Made by a program: the position numbers and the translations under genes | The notes under the pieces: generated by a model | Database searches by the model: none | Told to the model about the DNA's origin: nothing | What the model saw: only the letters and a program-made list of their open reading frames with translations | Assembly: GCA_921293015.1 (NCBI GenBank) | Contig: OV121081.1 | Coordinates: 52,911,877 to 52,975,876 of the forward strand | Origin: Phorcus lineatus | Taxonomy: Eukaryota > Mollusca > Gastropoda > Trochida > Trochidae | Direction of reading: 5' to 3' | DNA: 64,000 bases | Part shown: piece by piece, positions 57,292-64,000 of the stretch | How the letters are laid out: each line of letters opens with the position of its first letter | How positions within the stretch are numbered: position 1 is the stretch's first letter

Positions 57292-57458
57292 AGGAAGACA
57301 ATGATATTATGGATGTACAAGTTCTTTAATTTCACAATGGCGACGTTTCGGTATAGATCCTACACCGTTATCAAGATTACATCGGTATAGGATCTATACC
57401 GAAACGTCGCCATTATGAAAATAAAGAACTTGTACATCCATAATATCATTGTCTTCCT
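57292..57458. mobile_element. Palindromic MITE, copy 3, near-perfect fold-back
   Basis: Arms of about 70 bp (57292-57362 and 57387-57458) pair almost perfectly, with AGGAAGACAATG at each tip and TA directly outside both tips. The core is GGCGACGTTTCGGTATAGAT. TA flanks suggest a Tc1/mariner-type origin (inference). Confidence 0.85.
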
Positions 57459-58324
57459 TAAATCAGTAACTTCTAGAATGCCACTGAAACAATACAGAAG
57501 TGCAATAGTTTAAAAATAACAAAAGTGGGTAGAATTTAATGTAAATCGTACTACATTAAAATCTTATCAGTAATGAAGTGTGCCTGTCTCATAAGAACGA
57601 CTCTACCCAAGGTGGTGTATTTGTGACCAAAAGAATACGAAGGAATGTTTCTTTGCGTTCATGCATGTTAACGAATTCTGAGATAACTATCGTTATATCC
57701 TTAATCATATGCTTAGTTTATCAAGAAACATATAATATCTTGTTTAAAGGCTAAGTATAACGAGTTAGTGACAGCAAGACAGTAAATCATGAGGGCAATA
57801 GAAGTTAAAGGTTTATTATTAAAAACGAAAATCATTGAGGTTAGACTACATGAACATAAATTTGATATTTTTATAATCATGAAAATGGTATCGATAGCTA
57901 GCAATATATTTTTATCAAGCATCAATAATCAAGAATTGACAACTGAACCCTATAAAATCGTTTTCCTAAAATGATTTTCTCGTGTCAAACACATAACAAA
58001 CAACCATACCCACATAGGTTATGGATTTTGTCTATAGAATTTGAAAATATATTGACAGTATGAAATAAAAATTGTCCTCCTATATGTCACATGTCATGGC
58101 AAAATAAAAACTTTGCGTTAAAGGCCAGACGATGACTGACACCAGAATGCTATTTCAGTAGAGAGATGTATCCCGCAAAGAAGACCGACATGTTAGATGA
58201 TAAAAGCATCAATTAGTATATGACAGAACACATCTAAGAATTTCAAAGCGAACTTAGCTAAAACCACGGAGATCGACTCGAACTACACTTCAGATACCTT
58301 GTAGGACTTCCGTAATTTCATTTT

Positions 58325-58352
58325 CCGGAAGTGGCGTGACGTCACGGTGACG
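58325..58352. promoter_or_regulatory. ETS plus CRE site pair
   Basis: CCGGAAGTGGCG (ETS-type) is followed directly by the palindromic CRE TGACGTCA at 58337-58344 and then CGGTGACG. Such ETS/CRE pairs are typical of TATA-less animal promoters. No convincing gene starts nearby; a 57-codon ATG frame begins at 58536. Confidence 0.4.
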
Positions 58353-58910
58353 AAATGTGAGCATTAGCAGTCCAGTCCAAAGCAACAATCTGATGTGACA
58401 GCGACTCTTCGACAAAGGAAGTCATACAAGCAGACATCTGCCAAATGTTCTGAGCATACAAAGTTATAAATGGATATCATCTATTATCAGCTCAAGTAAA
58501 CCATTGTCTGAAAGGTGATATCTGCTCTTGCAGATATGATCCGGATTTTGGTGTACTCTAATGGTTTCCCAAAAACTTTAGGGCACGTGATTTTCTCCAA
58601 ATCTCGCGATATCAAGACTACAGGCACGAGACCGGCTTACTCAAGTTTCTCAGATTATGTTTTCGACATAATGGAGTCGAAGTGTGAAAAATTATTACAA
58701 CTGTAAAGTTTGAATTATTGTTTTTGATTATGACATAAGCGGATCTTACTGAATATTGTAACTATATGTATATTATTTCGGGTGGTTACAAAAATATAAA
58801 GAGAGTATCAATAAATAAACCTGTATACGATAAGAACTTGGGTCCGTATTGCGGCAAAACCCCTGTAATACAACTGATGAACCATGGAAGCTACTGTACT
58901 AGAGCCATCT

Positions 58911-58922
58911 CCCCGCGCATGG
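58911..58922 (+). repeat. Left target-site repeat of the 679-bp element
   Basis: CCCCGCGCATGG, identical to 59602-59613 on the other side of the element. Confidence 0.8.
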
Positions 58923-59601
58923 TTACCTGCCAAAACGCAGAACTGCAAAACGCAGAACTGCTAAAACAACAACATTTATGGTTGGTTGCACACACCTGAA
59001 CCCTCATAATATAATGGAACGGCCCGATAGGAAATGAAATGAAGACAAAAATACAATGTTTCTAAATGTTTCTAACACCTATATATATGGAAGTATGAGA
59101 TTAAAGTTTAATTGTTTACTCTAAACAATGTTTTGATAGAGTATTTTCATATAAACACATGTACCTGGGAGGATTATACTGTTTAACAATGTTTTGATAG
59201 AGTGCTGAATATATTGTTACAGTGTGTTACTACTCAGTATTTTCATATAAACATATACCGGGAGGTTCATACTCTAAACAATGTTTTGATAGAGTATTTT
59301 CATATAAACACATGTACCTGGGAGGATTATACTGTTTAACAATGTTTTGATAGAGTGCTGAATATATTGTTACAGTGTGTTACTACTCAGTATTTTCATA
59401 TAAACATATACCGGGAGGTTCATACTGTTGAACATTGACCTGTTGATTCAGTGATCTGCTAATTTGACTGTGTCGCTCTACTCACTGTCAGAGTGGACCA
59501 GTCCATTACTTAATTGAATAGGTGTGACCAGCCTGACAATGAACTTTTCATTTCTGCTAATTGGGATTCTGCGTTTTGCAGTTCTGCGTTTTGGCAGGAT
59601 A
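58923..59601. mobile_element. Non-autonomous TIR transposon, 679 bp
   Basis: Exact 32-bp terminal inverted repeats at 58926-58957 and 59567-59598, three bases inside exact 12-bp direct repeats (CCCCGCGCATGG). Each TIR contains a tandem CAAAACGCAGAACTG word. The interior has two 153-bp tandem units (59118-59270, 59271-59423) and no ORF of note. The long direct repeat and TIR style fit MULE or Foldback-like elements (inference). Confidence 0.85.
59118..59423 (+). repeat. 153-bp tandem duplication inside the TIR element
   Basis: Two nearly identical units beginning ACTCTAAACAATGTTTTGAT. Each unit itself holds two diverged halves sharing AACAATGTTTTGATAGAGT and TATTTTCATATAAACA. Confidence 0.9.
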
Positions 59602-59613
59602 CCCCGCGCATGG
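59602..59613 (+). repeat. Right target-site repeat of the 679-bp element
   Basis: CCCCGCGCATGG, the partner of 58911-58922. Confidence 0.8.
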
Positions 59614-60091
59614 ACTATATTTACGTCAGCCCCAATGACATAGGGCCTTGCCGCATTTCCCCAACATGTCTGTTCATGTCGCCCCGGATGCTGCGACGGA
59701 TTTAGATAGTCCAATGAGAAATCATATGAAAATTGCAACTTTTTTGCTGAAGAGGGCGCTGCACTCAAAACATGAATTTTGACGTGTTTGCATTTAGGTA
59801 TAAATTGAAGACTCGGACTGTTGCATTTACAGCCGATTTGTTCCCACTTTGCCACCAGGCCACCAAGGATTAACCGGGATTAAGATTAACAATGTTTATA
59901 CGAGCACGGGGGTCGTATCAAATGCTGAACTGAGCTCACCCCTTAATAATATCCATCGTAGTCATTGAATACTGAAATGTTTTCACCACCTAGATAGATG
60001 TGAAACATGTTCACTCATAAAATTGGTGAGCGATTTTCCGTATTTATTGATTAACTAATTACTACTGATAAGTGATCACTGTAGATACTGA

Positions 60092-60099
60092 TATATAAG
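60092..60099 (+). promoter_or_regulatory. TATA box of the FLYWCH gene
   Basis: TATATAAG 30 nt upstream of ATTCATTGC, which would place the transcript start at about 60118-60122 and leave a 5' leader of about 10 nt before the ATG at 60129. Confidence 0.5.
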
Positions 60100-60128
60100 A
60101 AAGTTCAGATTAAGTCATTCATTGCAAA

Positions 60129-60452
60129 ATGGCAAATGCACAGGTAGACACTCAGTTCATTCCCAACAACCGTGGTGGTAGAAGCCTTGTATATCAAGGT
60201 TATAAGTATCGTGTGAAGAGAACCAGAGGTACCAGCATCCACTGGAAATGTTGCATATCAACATGTCCAGCTACTATCAACACATCCAACGACTACATCA
60301 CGACAGTTAACAACATCCACAACCATGGTCCAAATCATAGCAAGATCGCGTTTGACAAGTTTTATTCATCAGTGAAGGACATGGTTAAGGAGGACAGCAT
60401 GTATAATGAATTTATATATCATGTATGTGAAATGATGTCTCAAATATATTGA
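60129..60452 (+). CDS. Small FLYWCH zinc-finger protein, intronless
   Basis: 107 residues, ATG in good context (CAAAATGG). Residues 9-66 are one FLYWCH zinc finger: F10, N13, G16-G17, L20, G24-Y25-Y27, W39, C41 (or C42), C46, and the closing H64-x-H66. FLYWCH fingers bind DNA or proteins and occur in stand-alone regulators, in chromatin proteins such as Mod(mdg4), and at the N terminus of MULE-type transposases. No transposase frame follows here. The tail (67-107) is acidic-aromatic and unassigned. A TATA box lies upstream and AATAAA at 60489 downstream, so the gene looks complete and expressible. Origin from a transposon or as a retrocopy is possible. Confidence 0.8.
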   Translation: MANAQVDTQFIPNNRGGRSLVYQGYKYRVKRTRGTSIHWKCCISTCPATINTSNDYITTVNNIHNHGPNHSKIAFDKFYSSVKDMVKEDSMYNEFIYHVCEMMSQIY

Positions 60453-60488
60453 GATGAAATGTATCTGTATATTGAGAATGTTAGTTTG

Positions 60489-60494
60489 AATAAA
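60489..60494 (+). promoter_or_regulatory. Poly(A) signal of the FLYWCH gene
   Basis: AATAAA 37 nt after the stop codon, giving a very short 3' UTR. Confidence 0.6.
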
Positions 60495-60552
60495 ATTTAT
60501 TGAGACGACCCCCTGCCACCTCTATTGTTTTACCAATTAGCATGCATGACCA

Positions 60553-60587
60553 ACTTTGCCACCGAGAACAATAGGTGGTGGCAAAGT
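60553..60587. repeat. Hairpin after the FLYWCH gene
   Basis: ACTTTGCCACC at 60553-60563 pairs with GGTGGCAAAGT at 60577-60587. The same 11-mer occurs upstream of the gene at 59846-59856, so inverted copies bracket the gene. Confidence 0.7.
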
Positions 60588-60599
60588 GAGAAGACACCT

Positions 60600-63217
60600 T
60601 ACAGCCATGCGGAGGAAGATGTTCTAGAGCAAAATATGTAGGATTACTCAAAAACATGCTGCATGTGAAAGAGTTTTGAATTGTCTTTGATAAAATGTCG
60701 TGCCCAAGAATTAATCGAACTACGAAGCTTAACGTTCTGTGTTAATGCACAAAAGCCCACCCCCAAACACGAATACCAATGACTAATTAAATCAGTGGTA
60801 CTAAAGACCTCCTTTTGTTTCTTATGTTCGAGTGTCAAATCATTCATTGTTCTGCTCAGTTCGTCAAATTTCTGTTTTCATAATTTCCTTGATACCGACG
60901 TTTTGCTAGGTTTTGAAACTCAAACGAATAAAAAAGCTATTATGTTCATAAGGTGAAGTGGTTTGAAGGAGAAATATCATACCGTATTTTTTTATTATTC
61001 ATAGAAATGATTTTAAATTCTTTTTTTCCTATTGAAAATACGTGTTTGATGAATAAGTGAAACTTGCAAACATATATATGATTTATGAATATAATAATTA
61101 ATATATATGTAATCAAATGGTCATTTTCTAAACGAAACCGGACCCTTTGAATAGAAGGCCTACGTAGGTCATTAACTTTTTAACTGGCATGAACTAAAAT
61201 ACGTTCGTTTCCTAAGTGAAATGTTAATCAAATATGATATGCGTTGAACAAATGCAGATTGTTAATTAAAAACATCATCGTATCATTGAATTTGAAATTG
61301 CAAAAGTGCACTGTTATTTGCCCGAATCGGAATGAGTTACTCTCGAGGGAGTGCAACTCTCTTGTAATCTCGTTATCATGTTCTCATTGCAGGATTTGGA
61401 TCGAGATCTTTCGAGCTTCTCTGATTATAGCCTAACTGGATGTTCTTAGTTGTCAACATGGACCATGGACTTTTTACTAACACCACCTAGAGAAACGATT
61501 ACTAGACACACTGCAAAGACAGATTTACTTCCAGTACTAAAGAGGATTTTTGTCATAAAACAGAAACCTTTTCTACCGATTACTTTTGCGGGCAGATTGT
61601 AAAAGCGTTGAAAACCAACAGTTTTCTTAAGGCGTTGATTACTTTAAGCGAATAAAAAATTCGTTTAGATTTAAGACTCGTTTTGATAGTTACAATAGTG
61701 AAAGATTGGAAAAAGCGGACTCATTGCTCTTGGAACATGTAACGGATATGTGGGGAAATGATGAGAAAGAAACTGATAATACTTTCCTGATTACTTCTGT
61801 TCTCCTGGGTGACACGGAGGCAAAACAGACTAATGGACATTGCTGAGGTAGTGGTGTATGCAGAGCGGCAACTGGCCCCGATTCACAAACGAAATAGTGT
61901 TATAACATAATGGGTAATTGGGATTGGAATTGAAATATATCACCTTTCATATGTTTATAGAACCTGCTTTACTTATATGTAAAACTAACTCTGAAACAGT
62001 TATGAAGGTATTTTATTTGCAGAAATTTCAAAGGCATTGACGTAAGTTCACAATTATGAAACCTTACAGGTAATTTATATTGATATACCTGCCAACAGAA
62101 TGAGAGGGTAAAATATAAATGTTTGAATACTCAAAAGAAACAATCAATATATGTTAATATACTTCACATTTTGCTAAATAAGTGATATATAGATGTGAAT
62201 TGAAAATTGAAGCTTTTATCTATGACACTATGGAACAAATCATAAGCAAATCACCACCATACTCATGTGGTACGTCAAATACTTTTAACCTAAACTGTAT
62301 TTATGGCATCTATGAACCTATTTCAAGACAAGAACCAAAAGAAGCAATAACATTTTGACAACTTTGACACTGCTGTAAATAAAAACGTATGGATTTGATT
62401 GATATTCAAAGTCAAAGGTTAATGGTCAATCGATTTTATTATCATTTTAAATTTTAGGTAACATAATTATGTATATTTTGTGTGTATAATTGTAAACATA
62501 AATGACTATCTATATGGATTTATAAGTAACCTATGACGAAAGCCCCCATCTACCGACAGAGTAGTCCCGCGAGTCCGACCTTTGGGTCGAAGTAAAAACA
62601 TTTTGATCGAAACGAACCTGTATGTATTTACTGCCTCCAAACATCGGACTCTCGGGACCTAACCTTTTAAGTACAGCAAGAAGTCTTGTCAGCCAGACCC
62701 TTAAATAAGATAAAAACCTAAGCAAGTCTATGAAGAAGACAAGAAACCTTGATGTAAAATTTCCAAACATGTTGGTGTTTTTTGACAATGAAATAAGCAT
62801 TTACCAAAATAAGATATCCTGTACACTTCATAGTCATGATAATGTTATCTCATGTATGAACTAAATAACATCCTATTTGGTAGCTATAGTATATTGTCTA
62901 AAGACACCATTAGCTACACCGTTAATGACACACCTGATGTCCCTAATTATAACAATTCTCTTCATCATCAAGCCCGAGCCTGTAGTTTTGTTTTTCAAGA
63001 GACAATAAATATGCACAATAGGACGTCTCGTCATGATTAGACAACTCTAACAGCTATTTAAATACAACACATCGTCATTAGGCCGAGCGCTCTGCTTTGC
63101 ACGATTATTTGTTTGGACATTTATCTGTATGATGTGAAGTGTAAATGCCGTCGATAGCAGGTTAGGGGTCCACGGCCAAAGAAACCCGTCTTTAAAGTCT
63201 CATTGTTGGGCAGATAG
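60600..63217. other. Intergenic, nothing identified
   Basis: AT-rich, no repeat family or coding signal recognised. A GC-richer stretch at 62535-62690 contains CGCGAGTCCGACC and an imperfect inverted partner CGGACTCTCGGG. Confidence 0.4.
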
Positions 63218-63490
63218 GGGCATAATCCATTACTTGCACCAATCGAAGAGGATTATTACGTGAGCCCGAAGACAGAAAGCAGCTTAAGCGTAGAAAGCAT
63301 CCACAGACGTGATAAAAACACCCATAATGCCCCATTACCGGAAGCCTTAGAGGAACTGGACTTGTCGTCTGCTGACGGGCTCAGAACTGCAATTACATCT
63401 CCTACTATCAGCCATGATTATTATATTCCAATGACTTCAGATCGTCGTGGTAAAGGCAGGCGTCCATCCATCTCCATGGAAACCTCTGTG
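63218..63490 (+). CDS. Candidate exon with strong donor, unknown protein
   Basis: The frame is open from 63218 (after TAG) to 63784, about 189 codons, long for this base composition. Up to the strong donor GTATGT at 63491 it reads EEDYYVSPKTESSLSVESIH, ... LPEALEELDLSSADGLRTAI ... RRGKGRRPSISMET. This looks like a Ser-rich cytoplasmic segment with a basic RRPSIS kinase-type site. No family recognised, no clear acceptor, and no ATG near its start. It could be part of a gene continuing past the window. Confidence 0.35.
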
Positions 63491-64000
63491 GTATGTCGAA
63501 GAGCATGTTTCTTCAAATTCCAAATGTCATTGCTCATTACAAGTAGATGGTGTTGTAAGCTGGGTGATTGGTGTTCTTTACCTCGTGGTGAGATGAAAGG
63601 CAAGTATACGGACGACCAATCTCCACGTATAATTTCTATAGTCAGATTGATATCAGCCACACTTTCAGCATTGGGAGTTCCAGAGCATAAGCTTACCAAT
63701 ATATCGGACGATTTAGGATATACATGTATGTTCGAGTCGGAATTCATTACTTATACATCTCAGTGGCACTTTGGAGATGAATAATAGAACAAGAAATTAA
63801 TTGATGACATCTAGAGTACAAATGGATAATAATGTTGAGTTGAGCCACGTGAGAGAAAGGAGTGATTTTTCATAAGCTATATCTATCAATAAAGATTCAA
63901 TATCGTCTTGATATAACATTTAACGATAACGATTAAATTTTGATTACTTATTACAATCCTACATGTTTAATAAACTTGAACACATGTAGGGTACAGACAT
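63491..64000 (+). other. Sequence after the candidate exon
   Basis: The frame stays open to 63784 without clear domain signals. A 108-codon frame lies on the opposite strand over 63421-63747. After 63784 the sequence is AT-rich with nothing recognised. Confidence 0.4.

Noticed and set aside
58515..58706. 63-codon plus-strand frame after the ETS-CRE pair
   Set aside because: The frame opens at GTG with the first ATG at 58536; too short and without family resemblance to call a gene.
59478..59855. 125-codon minus-strand frame upstream of the FLYWCH gene
   Set aside because: It starts at GTG, runs into the right TIR of the 679-bp element, and shows no domain.

Overview
The window reads as nuclear DNA of an invertebrate animal, most likely a marine mollusc and probably a gastropod. 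It is AT-rich, has long GT-AG introns, and holds tRNA-derived SINE copies, palindromic MITEs and many minisatellites. There are no operons, ribosome-binding sites or CRISPR arrays. The mollusc assignment is an inference from SINE and repeat style together with the animal-specific Groucho gene; no species can be named from the sequence alone.

Region 1 to about 33.75 kb is one plus-strand gene, the Groucho/TLE transcriptional co-repressor. Twenty coding exons were located from 2586 to 32526, all with GT-AG junctions and one continuous reading frame: 683 residues plus the end of a split codon. About 40 N-terminal residues and the promoter lie upstream of the window. Domain order is Q (tetramerisation), GP, CcN (nuclear localisation and phosphorylation), SP (Ser/Thr-Pro rich) and a C-terminal WD40 propeller. 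One exon is an 11-nt microexon. The introns carry SINEs, a 417-bp hAT-like insertion with a 10-bp target-site repeat, a CpG-retaining patch, several minisatellites, and local tandem duplications that copy splice junctions of the WD-domain exons. The 3' UTR follows, with candidate poly(A) signals at 32757 and 33735.

Region 33.8 to 64 kb is mostly intergenic, or introns of genes whose exons are not recognisable. CpG is visibly more frequent than inside the Groucho gene. It contains palindromic MITEs (41.6, 46.6, 57.3 kb), a second SINE family (43.2 kb), minisatellites (45.5, 46.9, 55.5 kb), a well-delimited 679-bp TIR element (58.9 kb), one convincing small intronless FLYWCH zinc-finger gene (60129-60452), and a few isolated exon candidates (37.2, 53.7, 63.2 kb) that I cannot assign.

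Functionally only Groucho can be placed in a pathway (Wnt/TCF, Notch/Hes, Runx and Engrailed-type repression). The FLYWCH protein may be a domesticated or transposon-derived DNA-binding protein. No previously undescribed multi-gene system was found. The most unusual signals are the repeated duplication of splice sites within Groucho and a family of fold-back elements with a hammerhead-like core.
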